From positions 682,001 through 746,000 of the forward strand of contig CAJQUN010000128.1 of NCBI GenBank assembly GCA_907163345.1: a DNA stretch of 64,000 nucleotides, written 5' to 3'. The notes under the pieces are model-generated. The model worked only from the letters and a program-made list of their open reading frames with translations, was not told the DNA's origin and made no database searches. A program made the position numbers and the translations under genes. This stretch comes from Haberlea rhodopensis. Taxonomy: Eukaryota > Streptophyta > Magnoliopsida > Lamiales > Gesneriaceae. Positions 46,995-57,204 of the stretch are shown here, in pieces. Numbering within the stretch: the stretch's first letter is position 1; every line of letters begins with the position of its first letter.

Positions 46995-49900
46995 ATGGCA
47001 GCAAATGTGGAGGTAGGTGACGCAGTGAGCGTCAATGCAAGTGCGGGGCGTACGAATCCCCTACCCCCGCCAGCTTTTGATGATGAACCGGCCGAACAGC
47101 GGTTATTGCCAGGGGAGCTAAGCTTAACTCAGTTTCTTGCTTACCGACCCCCAACCTTTGAAGGAACTGAAACTGGGGAACGAGCTGAGGAATGGTTGGA
47201 AAGAATAGAGCAGATCTTTGTGGCAGCCCCATGTGCGAAGACAGCGTGGATACGGTTAGCGGAGTTCCAATTGGCCAAGAAGGCGTTAATGTGGTGGAAG
47301 ACCACTGTGGTAGAGCAAGAGGCTCAAGGTCATGAAGTGAACTGGAAAATGTTTCGAACTCGCTTCCTGAACCGTTATTTCTCGGCTGCAGCACGACAGG
47401 CTAAGGAAGATGAATTCACTCACCTCAAGCAAGGTAATATGTCGGTATCGGATTATGCTCTTCAGTTTTGCTCCTTGCTCCGATATGTACCTCACATTGC
47501 CACGAGCACGCAAGCAAAGATGAGGAATTTCATGAAGGGTCTGAGGCCGGAGCTATATGATAGGGTGATCACTTATGGCCCTACTTGTTTTGATGATGCA
47601 CTCTCAAGGGCTGAGCTAGCCGAACTAGGAGTGGGTGCATACCCTGATGTTGTACCACCGTCGGCACCCTCTCAGAAATCCACTCCGGATAATTTGAAGC
47701 CGAGGAATGATCAGTTCAAGTCAAGGGGGAACTCCTCAGCGTCAAGGTTTAGTGGTAAGAAGTCCGACAATAGGTGGAAAGGAAACCGAAGAGGTGATGC
47801 CCCATCTGGAAGGGGGCAGTCTCAGGGAGACAGATCCGGGAGGATCCAATGCACTCTTTGTGGGCAACCACATCTGGCGAAAGACTGTATAGGGTGCTAT
47901 GTTTGTGGCGACAAGGGCCACTTTGCTAGACAGTGTCCCAACAGGGGAAGTCAACAGGGTTCTGCGGGGAGGCCTGCAGATAGGACAGCGCAGCACCGAC
48001 CACCATTTGTGCCGCGTCAGCATGGAGGTCAGCCCATGGGGCCACCTCAAGGACAGGTCTATGCACTGACAAGGGAGCAGGCTTCAGCGGCTCCGGAGGA
48101 GGTTATAGCGGGTACGTGTCTTTTATTTACGCACCCTGCTTTTATATTGATCGACACAGGTGCGTCACACTCTTTTGTGTCGACAAGTTTTGTGGAAAGG
48201 CACCACTTATGCACTTCTCCGTCGCCCACGCCTCTTATAGTCTCGACCCCCGCTGGAAGAAGTATGATTACTGATCGGATCGTCTACAATGGCCTCATTT
48301 ATTTTGAGGATAAGGAACTAAGGTCAGACTTGATTGTTCTGGGAATGTCAGATTTTGATTGCATTCTGGGCATTGATGTTCTGAACAGGTATCAGGCAGT
48401 TGTGAACTGTAGGCAGAGAACTGTACGGTTTAAATCCGATATGGGAGTCCCATGGACGTTCTATGGGGATGGTTCTCGCTCTAAGATTCCATTGATATCT
48501 GCTGTCAAGATGGCGCAGTTGTTGGAACGAGGTCATTCAGGATATCTCATTTATGCCGTCGATGTTACGGAAAAGAAAGGAGAAGTGAAAGTTGAGGATG
48601 TGCCCGTAGTGGCGGAGTTCCCTGATGTCTTTCCGGAGGAGATTCCCGGATTCCCACCGACGAGAGAGGTCGAGTTTGGGATTGAGTTATTACCAGGGAC
48701 GTCGGCCATTTCTCGTGCCCCTTATAGGATGGCACCAGCGGAACTAAGGGAATTAAAGATTCAGTTGCAAGAACTCCTTGATAAGGGCTATATACGCCCT
48801 AGCGTATCGCCCTGGGGAGCACCAGTTTTATTTGTGAAGAAGAAAGATGGTTCGATGCGTTTGTGCATCGATTACAGACAACTGAACAAAGCTACGGTGA
48901 AGAATAAGTACCCACTTCCGAGGATCGATGATTTGTTTGATCAGTTGCAGGGTACGAGACTCTACAGTAAGATCGATCTGAGGTCGGGGTACCATCAGAT
49001 TCGAGTAAGAGAAGAGGATGTCCAGAAGACAGCCTTCAGGACTAGGTATGGGCATTATGAATTCCTAGTCATGCCTTTTGGGGTGACAAATGCTCCGGCT
49101 GTTTTCATGAGTTTGATGAACAAGGTGTTCCAGCCATATTTGGACCAATTCGTCATAGTTTTCATTGACGACATACTCATCTACTCTAGGACTGAAGAAG
49201 ATCATGTACGGCACTTGAGGACAGTACTTCAGATCCTTAGGGATCATCAGTTGTATGCAAAGCTGAGCAAGTGCGAATTCTGGTTAGACAGCGTGGTGTT
49301 CCTAGGCCATGTCATATCTAGCCAAGGGATATCTGTGGATCCGAGGAAGATTGAAGCTGTGATGGAGTGGGCAGCACCCACTTCTGTACCCGAAATACGG
49401 AGTTTTCTGGGCTTAGCAGGTTATTACCGACGTTTTGTCGAAGGATTTTCTAAGATCGCTAAGCCATTGACACAGCTGACTCAGAAAGGAGTCCCATTCT
49501 TTTGGTCCGAAGCTTGTGAGGAAAGCTTCCAAGAATTGAAGCGTCGTTTGACGACAGCGCCAGTGTTGGTGATTCCGTCTGAGGACAAGAGGTTTGCTTT
49601 GTACACGGATGCATCATTGCAAGGTTTGGGCTGTGTATTGATGCAAGACAGACAAGTGGTAGCCTATGCTTCGAGACAGTTGAAGCCTCATGAGACCAGG
49701 TACCCAGTCCATGATCTGGAACTGGCAGCTATCATTTTCGCCTTGAAGATTTGGCGTCATTACCTTTATGGTACTACGTTTACCATTTTTACGGACCATA
49801 AGAGCCTGAAGTTCTTGTTCACTCAGGCAGAGTTGAATATGAGGCAAAGGAGGTGGATGGACTTACTCAAGGATTATGACTGTGAAATTGAGTACCATCC

Positions 49901-51263
49901 TGGTAAGGCAAATTTGATAGCAGACGCCTTAAGTCGGAAGGTGAAGAGCACCGCTGAGGATGTTATGTGTTTATCAGCTTTGATGATTTCTTATTGCCAT
50001 CTGGGCTATGATTTCGATGTAGACACGTCGCCGGTGCGAGTGTCGACCTTATTAGCCGAGCCAGACGTATTTGAGGCAATCAGGAAAGCCCAGAGGTCGG
50101 ATGATGAAGTGCAGAGATGGTCATCAATAGCACTTCGAGGCCAGCCAACAAAGTTTAGTGTGGCTGAAGATGACTCTTTAAGATTGGGCAACCGATGGGT
50201 GGTCCCAGATGCGCCAGGATTGCGTAAAGGAATTTTAGAACGGGCTCATAGTAGCCGGTTCAGTATCCACCCCGGTGGAAGAAAGATGTATAAGGACCTA
50301 AGTGGTCAATTCTGGTGGAGACGCATGAAGCGTGATGTGATCAGCTTCGTTAAGAGATGTTTGATCTGCCAACAAGTAAAGGCAGAAAGGCAGAGGCCTG
50401 GTGGCGAGCTGAAGAGCTTGGAGGTACCTAAGTGGAAGTGGGAGCATATATCTATGGACTTCGTGACCCACTTGCCAAGGTCGGCCTCTGGATTTGATGC
50501 GATCTGGGTGATCGTGGATAGGCTGACGAAGGTAGCTCATTTCATCCCTTACAGTATGACTTTCACGTACTTAAAGATGGCCCAATTATATGTACGGGAT
50601 GTAGTGAGGTTGCATGGGATTCCAGTCTCGATCGTGTCTGACAGAGACCCAAGGTTTACTTCTCATTTCTGGGAGGGTCTCCAGACAGCTTTGGGCACCG
50701 AGGTGAGACTAAGTACAGCTTATCACCCTCAGACTGATGGCCAAACGGAGCGTACTATACAAACGCTCGAAGATATATTGAGGGCATGTGTTTTGGAGTT
50801 TGATACTCCGTGGCAAGAGTCTATACCTCTGGTAGAGTTCTCCTACAATAACAGCTATCAGGCGAGCATTCAAATGGCCCCTTTTGAAGCTCTTTACGGA
50901 CGACGATGTAGGTCACCGCTGTATTGGGAGGACTTGACGAGTAAAGCGGTCGGAGGACCGGATATGATTAAGGACATGGAGGAAAAGATTAAGATGGTAC
51001 GCTTAAAGATGAAAGCGGCCCAAGATAGGCAAGCAGCCTATGCCAATAAGCGGCGACGACCGCTAGAATTTCAAGTAGGAGACAAGGTCTTCTTGAAAAT
51101 CTCACCCTTCAGGGGTGTTGTTCGATTTGGTATGCGGGGGAAGTTATCCCCGAGGTATGTTGGACCGTATGAGGTATTACAGCGTATCGGCACTTTGGCT
51201 TACCGATTGGCTTTACCGCCGTCCTTATCTGGGATTCATGATGTCTTCCATGTTCTATGTTGA
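46995..51263 (+). CDS. Element D gag-pol polyprotein, truncated by a one-base deletion
   Basis: ATG at 46995 (MAANVEVGDAVS), after TTGTGTTGCAG|T; 1422 codons to TGA at 51261-51263. Approximate residues: gag 40-230; zinc knuckle CYVCGDKGHFARQC at 301; protease DTG at 387; RT FIDD with DD at 725-726; RNase H with YTDAS at about 871; integrase zinc region from His 1085; integrase triad Asp 1155, Asp 1216, Glu 1252 (35 residues between the last two). All catalytic motifs are intact. A single base is missing in the codon after VFHV (near 51254), so translation ends with Leu-Cys and the chromodomain, still open in the next frame (51257-51508), is lost. Proteins from such a copy may still serve non-autonomous relatives. 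Confidence 0.95.
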   Translation: MAANVEVGDAVSVNASAGRTNPLPPPAFDDEPAEQRLLPGELSLTQFLAYRPPTFEGTETGERAEEWLERIEQIFVAAPCAKTAWIRLAEFQLAKKALMWWKTTVVEQEAQGHEVNWKMFRTRFLNRYFSAAARQAKEDEFTHLKQGNMSVSDYALQFCSLLRYVPHIATSTQAKMRNFMKGLRPELYDRVITYGPTCFDDALSRAELAELGVGAYPDVVPPSAPSQKSTPDNLKPRNDQFKSRGNSSASRFSGKKSDNRWKGNRRGDAPSGRGQSQGDRSGRIQCTLCGQPHLAKDCIGCYVCGDKGHFARQCPNRGSQQGSAGRPADRTAQHRPPFVPRQHGGQPMGPPQGQVYALTREQASAAPEEVIAGTCLLFTHPAFILIDTGASHSFVSTSFVERHHLCTSPSPTPLIVSTPAGRSMITDRIVYNGLIYFEDKELRSDLIVLGMSDFDCILGIDVLNRYQAVVNCRQRTVRFKSDMGVPWTFYGDGSRSKIPLISAVKMAQLLERGHSGYLIYAVDVTEKKGEVKVEDVPVVAEFPDVFPEEIPGFPPTREVEFGIELLPGTSAISRAPYRMAPAELRELKIQLQELLDKGYIRPSVSPWGAPVLFVKKKDGSMRLCIDYRQLNKATVKNKYPLPRIDDLFDQLQGTRLYSKIDLRSGYHQIRVREEDVQKTAFRTRYGHYEFLVMPFGVTNAPAVFMSLMNKVFQPYLDQFVIVFIDDILIYSRTEEDHVRHLRTVLQILRDHQLYAKLSKCEFWLDSVVFLGHVISSQGISVDPRKIEAVMEWAAPTSVPEIRSFLGLAGYYRRFVEGFSKIAKPLTQLTQKGVPFFWSEACEESFQELKRRLTTAPVLVIPSEDKRFALYTDASLQGLGCVLMQDRQVVAYASRQLKPHETRYPVHDLELAAIIFALKIWRHYLYGTTFTIFTDHKSLKFLFTQAELNMRQRRWMDLLKDYDCEIEYHPGKANLIADALSRKVKSTAEDVMCLSALMISYCHLGYDFDVDTSPVRVSTLLAEPDVFEAIRKAQRSDDEVQRWSSIALRGQPTKFSVAEDDSLRLGNRWVVPDAPGLRKGILERAHSSRFSIHPGGRKMYKDLSGQFWWRRMKRDVISFVKRCLICQQVKAERQRPGGELKSLEVPKWKWEHISMDFVTHLPRSASGFDAIWVIVDRLTKVAHFIPYSMTFTYLKMAQLYVRDVVRLHGIPVSIVSDRDPRFTSHFWEGLQTALGTEVRLSTAYHPQTDGQTERTIQTLEDILRACVLEFDTPWQESIPLVEFSYNNSYQASIQMAPFEALYGRRCRSPLYWEDLTSKAVGGPDMIKDMEEKIKMVRLKMKAAQDRQAAYANKRRRPLEFQVGDKVFLKISPFRGVVRFGMRGKLSPRYVGPYEVLQRIGTLAYRLALPPSLSGIHDVFHVLC

Positions 51264-51508
51264 GAAAGTATGAGCCAGATCCGTCTCATGTATTACAGCC
51301 TACTGAAGTGCAGTTAGACTCAGATGTATCCTACGTTGAACGACCGGTCAGAATTCTGGATCGTGAGGATCGCAGACTACGAAGTAAAGTTATACCGATG
51401 GTCAAAGTTCAGTGGGATCGTCGGGGTGTCGAGGAGGCTACGTGGGAGACGGAGCGGCATATGATGCAGCATTACCCCGAACTATTTTCTGGTATGATTT
51501 ATGTTTAG
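51257..51508 (+). pseudogene. Element D chromodomain tail, out of frame
   Basis: Open frame starting MLRKYEPDPSHVLQ, with YVERPVRILDREDRRLRSK, VKVQWDRRGVEEATWE and ending YPELFSGMIYV at TAG. Homologous to the C-terminal chromodomain-type tail of element C, where it is in frame. Chromodomains of chromoviruses bind modified histones and direct integration; here it is cut off by the deletion near 51254. Confidence 0.9.
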
Positions 51509-51532
51509 TTTCTTTTGGGTAAGTGCATGCGA

Positions 51533-51566
51533 TTTCGAGGACGAAATCTTGTAAGTAGGGGAGTAA
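51533..51566 (+). other. Element D PPT and conserved flank
   Basis: TTTCGAGGACGAAAT then AAGTAGGGGAGTAA before the 3' LTR. Confidence 0.88.
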
Positions 51567-53538
51567 TGTGATGCCCCGAAATTAATTAATGGTAACTTGG
51601 ACATTAATTATGTTTATATGATGTATCATGTATTGATAGATTTATGTGTTGGGTATTAAGATGTTAACATGATTAATTGTGTTAAATTATCAATTATGAG
51701 GAAGATATGATTTTAAATGAAGTTTAGAGCATTGTTGTAAAGTGCCTTTAAAATACCAAGTTGGGTATTTTATACATCATGTTAAGTTTGGGGTACAATT
51801 TTTATTAAGTTATTACAACCCCTTTTAAATCCCCTACACATCACTTTAACCCCCCCCCCATTACCATTCACCTTTTAAAAATCCCCAAATCACTTCCCAA
51901 CCCCAAACCCTACCCATTTTCGAAATCCACCAAAAAGGAAGAAGGAAAGTCCCACAAAAACTTTGTTTGTGTGATCTTTGCTAGGATTTGGAGCCTACAA
52001 GAGGTATGGAACCATTCCTATAAGTTTTATGATGTTTGGTGTTGAAATGGGTTAAGTTTTTGATGTTTTATGTGGGTTTGTTTGGGTATGTGTTGTGTAT
52101 GGTTGGGGTATGATTTTTGAAGTGTTTTATGTTGGTTTTGGTGGGTTATGATGTTATTGATGTTTTATGGAAGTTTGGTTTTGGGGTGGTATGTGAAGGA
52201 GCTTGAAAAATGAGCATTAATGGCGAAAATTCGATGTACAGCACTCGGCGATCGATCGCCCGTTCTTGGCGATCGATCGCGAGCGTCCAGTACCAGCCAG
52301 AAGCATTTGGCGATCGATCGCCACTTTTGGGCGATCGATCGGCGGGCCTGGCGATCGATCGCGCCAAAAGTGGCGATCGATCGCCAAGAAGGAGATTTTG
52401 GCCCCTCGTCCAGTGCGATCTCGCGATCGATCGCGCCTGGGTGGCGATCGATCGCGAGCTGAAGAAAAGTGGATTTTTGATTTTTTTGTGGGATTTTTGG
52501 ATATTGGACTATGTTTAGCTTCTAATATCAATTTGTATGGTTGTGTAGAACCATCCCAGGTGCCCACAACATCCAGGAGATAAAGCTCTCCAAATTCTCC
52601 ACTTTTGGGAATTAAGGTACGTAAGAGACGTACGAGCATCGGACGGTAAACCATGCCCTTACATATTATGATGATATTTAAGATGATGTTTACGGTGACG
52701 ACGTTTAAGATGATGTTATGATGATGATATCTATGATGATATTTATAATGATGATGCTTATGATGATGTTATGATGATGATGCTTATGCGATGTTATTTG
52801 TGGTAAGATGCCACGGGGTAAGATGCCCCACATGGTAAGAGGCCATGCGATATTATTTGTGGTAAGATGCCACGGGGTAAGATGCCCCAGATGGTAAGAG
52901 GCCATGCGATGTTATTCGTGGTAAGATGCCACGCAATGTTTATGATATGGTAAGACGCCATATGATTGGGTAAGATGCCCACATGGTAAGATGCCAAGCA
53001 ATGTTTATAATATGGTAAGACGCCATATGATTGGGTAAGATGCCCACGTGGTAAGATGCCACGCAATGATTATGATATAGGTAAGATGCCATACAATGGG
53101 GTAAGACGCCCCAATATATGAATAAGAGTCAGGGATAACCAAGGAGGTCGGAGGACGACCAACGACTTTTACTTAACTAAGATGTTATGCATATGTATGC
53201 TTTTATATAATGTTAAGTAAATTTATGAATGCTCATGATGTGTTATCCCTGTAGGTACACTTTTGGACCAAGGGCCTAGGGTCGGGTTGAGGAAGTGAGC
53301 TAAAGGGAGCATGATGAACATAGGATGCAGGATTTTTGATAGTCTCTACTCTAGGAGTAGTGTAAATCTATAGCTTTAACATTCTTTGTTGGGAATGTAA
53401 TTAAATAGCTTTGAAAACTTTATTTTTGGCCTGTAATCTCCCTAGCTCAAACTACAACCGGAACCCTTAAGAGGTTATAAATGCATGTTCTATCCAATTT
53501 ATGTGTACTATATGAAGTTAAGGTAGGAAGACCCTACA
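51567..53538 (+). mobile_element. Element D 3' LTR
   Basis: 1972 bp, nearly identical to the 5' LTR. Palindrome cluster 52247-52458, hairpin array 52800-53112. Confidence 0.96.
52549..53254 (+). promoter_or_regulatory. Predicted structured leader (element D, 3' LTR)
   Basis: Exon 2 52549-52616 (68 nt), donor hairpin 52617-52633, CAGGGATAAC (53130-53139) pairing with GTTATCCCTG (53242-53251), acceptor end 53254. Confidence 0.52.
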
Positions 53539-54921
53539 CCCGCTGAGGAACCTCCCCTAACGGCTACAAGAACCGAAAAGGATGCTTACAAGAAGCATCA
53601 GAGTGACGCACTTGATGTTGGGTGCCTCATGCTTGCCACCATGAACTCTGAGCTTCAGAAGCAACATGAGGAAATGGAGGCGTTCGATATGATCGAACAC
53701 TTAAAGCAGTTGTACCAACAGCAAGCTAGACAAGAGAGGTATGACGTCTCTAAAGCGTTATTCCAGTGCAGGATGGTAGAAGGAAGCTTAGTTGGAACTC
53801 ATGTGCTCAAGATGATTGGGTACATTGAGAATCTGGACAAGCTAGGTTTTCCATTGGACCAAGAGTTGGCCACCGATGTGATCTTGCAATCGTTGCCTGA
53901 AAGCTTCAGTCAATTTGTAGTAAATTACAATATGACTGACATGGAAAAGACTCTACCACAGTTGCTTGGTATGTTGAGAACATATGAAGCAAATACTAAG
54001 AAGACTAAGGCCACAAATGTCCTTATTGTGAATAAGGGCAAAGGAAGGGCCAAAGCTAAAGGCAACAAGAAAGCAAAGAAGGTCTTTGCTAAATCTAAGC
54101 CAAAGTCTTATGCACTGAAGCCAAAGGGAGGGATAGCAAAGGAAGGGAACTGTTTCCATTGCGGTGAGACCGGCCATTGGAAAAAGAAACCTCAAAGTAT
54201 ATCTGGAGGATCTAAAGAAAGGAAGTGTGACTTCCGCTTCAGGTATTTTTGTTATAGAAGTCAATTTATCTACTTCTTCATCATGGGTATTAGATACTGG
54301 ATGTGGATCTCACATTGTGTAAATGTGCAGGATCTCAAAAGGAGTAGGACATTGGCGAAAGGTGAAGTTGATCTCCGAGTTGGAAATGGAGCAAGAGTTG
54401 CTGCATTAGCTATAGGAGATTATCATTTAGCTTTACCTTCTGGTTTATCACTGATTTTGAAAGATTGTTATTTTGTGCCTTCTATTAAAACATAATATCT
54501 ATTTCTTGTTTAGACAAGTATGGTTTTTCATTTATAATAAAGGACAATTGTTGTTCTATTTATTTAAATGATATGTTTTATGCTAGTGCACAAATGTGAA
54601 TGGTCTTTATGTATTAAATCTTGATATGCCTATCTATAACATAAATACTAAAAGGATTAAAAATAATGATTGTAATCCGACTTATCTCTGGCACTGTCGC
54701 TTGGGCCACATAAACGAGAACCGCATATCTAAACTTCATAAGGATGGAGTATTAGATTCATTTGATTTTGAATCATATGAAACATGCGAATCTTGTTTAA
54801 TGGGCAAGATGACAAAAGCCCCTTTCAAGGGACATGTTGAAAGGGCAAATGTTTTTTTGGGACTAATACATAGTGATGTATGTGGACCAATAAGTACACA
54901 AGCTAGAGGTGGTTTTCAATA
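53539..54921 (+). pseudogene. Copia gag C-terminus, protease and GAG-pre-integrase
   Basis: Gag resumes in frame at 53544 (EEPPLTATRTEKDAYKKHQ) through LPESFSQFVVNYN to a zinc knuckle CFHCGETGHWKKK whose final Cys is missing; a frameshift lies there (near 54187). In the shifted frame a protease with WVLDTGCGSH follows (near 54277-54312). Further frame breaks occur near 54492 and 54595. Then comes GAG-pre-integrase with LWHCRLGHINENRI and CESCLMGKMTKAPF, and the start of integrase with the first catalytic Asp (LIHSDVCGP, codon 54875-54877). Element F interrupts at 54921; CAATA (54917-54921) is its target duplication. Confidence 0.9.
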
Positions 54922-55385
54922 TGTGATGACCAGAAATTATGGATGTTAATCCCGGAGTGTTAATAACCCGTAAAGTTGTTTTACGTGGCAATTGGAGTTT
55001 AATCGAAGTGTTGGGCCTTCTGGGCTCGTCTATTTGAGTAGTTGGGATCGTGGGATCCCGAGGTTGAGATCGTATTCTCATTTCGGTGAAAACCTGTGAG
55101 TTGGGTTTTTAGTGTGACTCAGAATCTCGGATGCTTGGTGTGGGCACCGGTAGGGGGTTTTTGAGTTAGAGGGAGAATTTTTGAAAACAGATGATTTTTA
55201 GATGAATTATGGTGTTTAATTGGGTTCGATTTGTGTTGTGAAGTTTCGAGAATTTGTGGGGTGTTCTTGAGCAATTTTCGATAATGGTTCATTGTCTTGT
55301 GTTGATAATATTTTTGAGAGTTATGGGTGTGCTTGAGCATGGGTTGCATGTTCGTAATTAATTGTGAATTAATTTATCGTGTTAG

Positions 55386-56048
55386 CACATCGTTCCTCGG
55401 GGCATGGAACTCGAGCAAGGTTTGGCTCGGACTTCGGAAATTTGAGGTACATGCGACGTACGAGCATTACTTTACGTGATAGCAATTGTGAAATGCATAA
55501 TGTGTTGTAATTGCATTAGATGGTTGTGGGTATGGCTATATGCATATATGTGTTGATATATATGGGGTACTGAGTCTATATGACTATTGTACGGCATTTG
55601 AGATGCCTGAGAATGATCGTGGGATCATGTACTCATTATAAGACATGTGAGATGTCTAGGTATAATGGAAAATTGGTAAAATAAATGCTAGGCATTTGAA
55701 CTATCTATGATTGATAACGAAATTGAGAAATCAGTACTAGATATTGAGATATCTATATTTGTATGTATATTGAACTTGGAATCATTGATTTTTGACACTT
55801 GAGAATCAGGCATGCTATGAGTTAAATCAATGTGTTGATTTACTGATTTATGAGATTTGATGAGTTTGATGATTGTGAGAGCAGGGACAGTACACGGAAT
55901 CCCGGATGAGGATGTTGCCATCCAGGGAGTATCATTTAAAATTCATTAATATTTACTTGTGTTGTAAATTATGAATTTCATTATTGTGATTTTGAGATTT
56001 TGTGTATTGGTATGCTCACCCCATTGGGGGCTGTCTCTGTTGGGGCAG
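55386..56048 (+). promoter_or_regulatory. Predicted structured leader (element F, 5' LTR)
   Basis: Acceptor CGTGTTAG, exon 2 55386-55446 (61 nt), donor TGAG|GTACATG at 55447 in GTACATGCGACGTAC (one pair weakened; the 3' LTR has GTACGTGCGACGTAC). GCAGGGACAG (55881-55890) pairs with CTGTCTCTG (56031-56039) just before the acceptor GGGGCAG|G (intron end 56048). Confidence 0.5.
55593..55754 (+). repeat. Hairpins with TTGAG-type loops and different stems
   Basis: GGCAT-TTGAG-ATGCC (55593), AGACAT-GTGAG-ATGTCT (55641), AGATAT-TGAG-ATATCT (55739), plus ATGATC-GTGG-GATCAT (55613). Stems differ and remain complementary. Located in predicted intron 2. Confidence 0.8.
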
Positions 56049-56716
56049 GTGAACAGGTGCATCGATGGCTGTGGAGCTGAGCTCGAGCTGTTGATTGGAT
56101 GTACTCCCAGGATCGTGGTACCAGGGCTTGATGGAGCACGGTATCGTATAGAGTACATATATACACCCGAGGGTTTTATACATATTTATGATGCTCGCAT
56201 GTGAGCACGGTTATGTTTGTATATGGGTTGTATATAAAGGCATGAGGCTTTCTCTCTTTCATTATATGTTGCATGCAATTGTGGTAGAATTGCTAATGAT
56301 ATGAGAGTCGTTAGTGTATTATGTGGGGGTTGAAACCCACTTTTGTCGTCTTATGTGTGGCGTCTTCCCTGGTTGGGAATTTACTTGGTATTGCTGCATT
56401 CTGATGAGTATTATGTTTTTCCCTGGCCGGGAATTATGTTATGTGTTGTGCTTTTATTTCAGGATAGCTCAATTTACGGGGAGACTCTGCCCAAATTTTT
56501 ATAAAAGTCCACAATGTAAAAAGTGGCAAAATGGGGTTGGTAATGGGCAACTCTATGAGTCTATATGTTAGTAGAGATGATCTTATAACATTGAATATTA
56601 AAGGAATTTTGTAAGCATCATTTGAGCTTCCCGATTGACTTTTTATTGAAAGCATGTGCCACACATAATGGTTAATACACTAATTAAGGGTTAAGGGCTT
56701 GGGGCCCTTACATTAG

Positions 56717-56733
56717 TGGTATCAGAGCAGTGG
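56717..56733 (+). other. Element F PBS (initiator tRNA-Met type)
   Basis: TGGTATCAGAGCAGTGG, four bases after the 5' LTR. Confidence 0.92.
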
Positions 56734-56936
56734 TTAGCTCTTTGGGGCTGTTGAGGGCCTAAAACATGCTGATAGGGATGGGTAGCACATATTTATGCAT
56801 GATAGTAGCTAGTGTTGTGAGACACAACTATTTTGCTTATGTGCATTTGTGATATGTGATCATAGTGAAACGATTGTATGTCATGACATCTATAGAATCA
56901 TAATATAACCTGTTGATTATGATTGTGAGTTGTGAC

Positions 56937-57079
56937 ACAGGGACAACCAGGTGGAGCATATCGAAATGCATTGGGATACAGGAAGTACTTTGTACTCATA
57001 GTTTATGCATTTACTCATTATAATCATATTGTGGGAATATGGATTATTGTATGCTCATGGGTTGTGATTGTTCCTGTAG
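56937..57079 (+). promoter_or_regulatory. Second acceptor-stem module, inside element F
   Basis: ACAGGGACAACC (56937-56948), AAATGCAT and ATGCATTT inner arms, an ATGCTCATG box and TTGTTCCTGTAG|G (acceptor after 57079). It matches the module in the LTR of element A but lies downstream of the PBS. It could act as an alternative acceptor for the LTR donor at 55447. Confidence 0.45.
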
Positions 57080-57204
57080 GAACACTATGATGCGAAAGGC
57101 TAAGGCCATGGTTGAAAGACACGAAACGCTAACCTGCATTTTATATACATCATGGATTTATACATTGTGGATGTATGTGTACATGTAGTGATGATTTTAA
57201 TGCT

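Larger units (their letters stand above)
44819..53538 (+). mobile_element. Element D: young, nearly intact gypsy chromovirus, target duplication CCCGC
   Basis: 8720 bp. LTRs 44819-46789 and 51567-53538, PBS, gag-pol with one frameshift, PPT. CCCGC at 44814-44818 and 53539-53543. By eye the LTRs differ by only a couple of changes (one substitution in the GAT-rich part, one inserted A near 53079), so it is among the youngest insertions in the window. It is closely related to C. Confidence 0.97.
54922..56712 (+). mobile_element. Element F 5' LTR
   Basis: TGTGATGACC ... GGCCCTTACA. Aligns with the E LTR except for a missing segment corresponding to about 35564-36255 of E. The junction in F is near 55190-55205. 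Confidence 0.95.
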
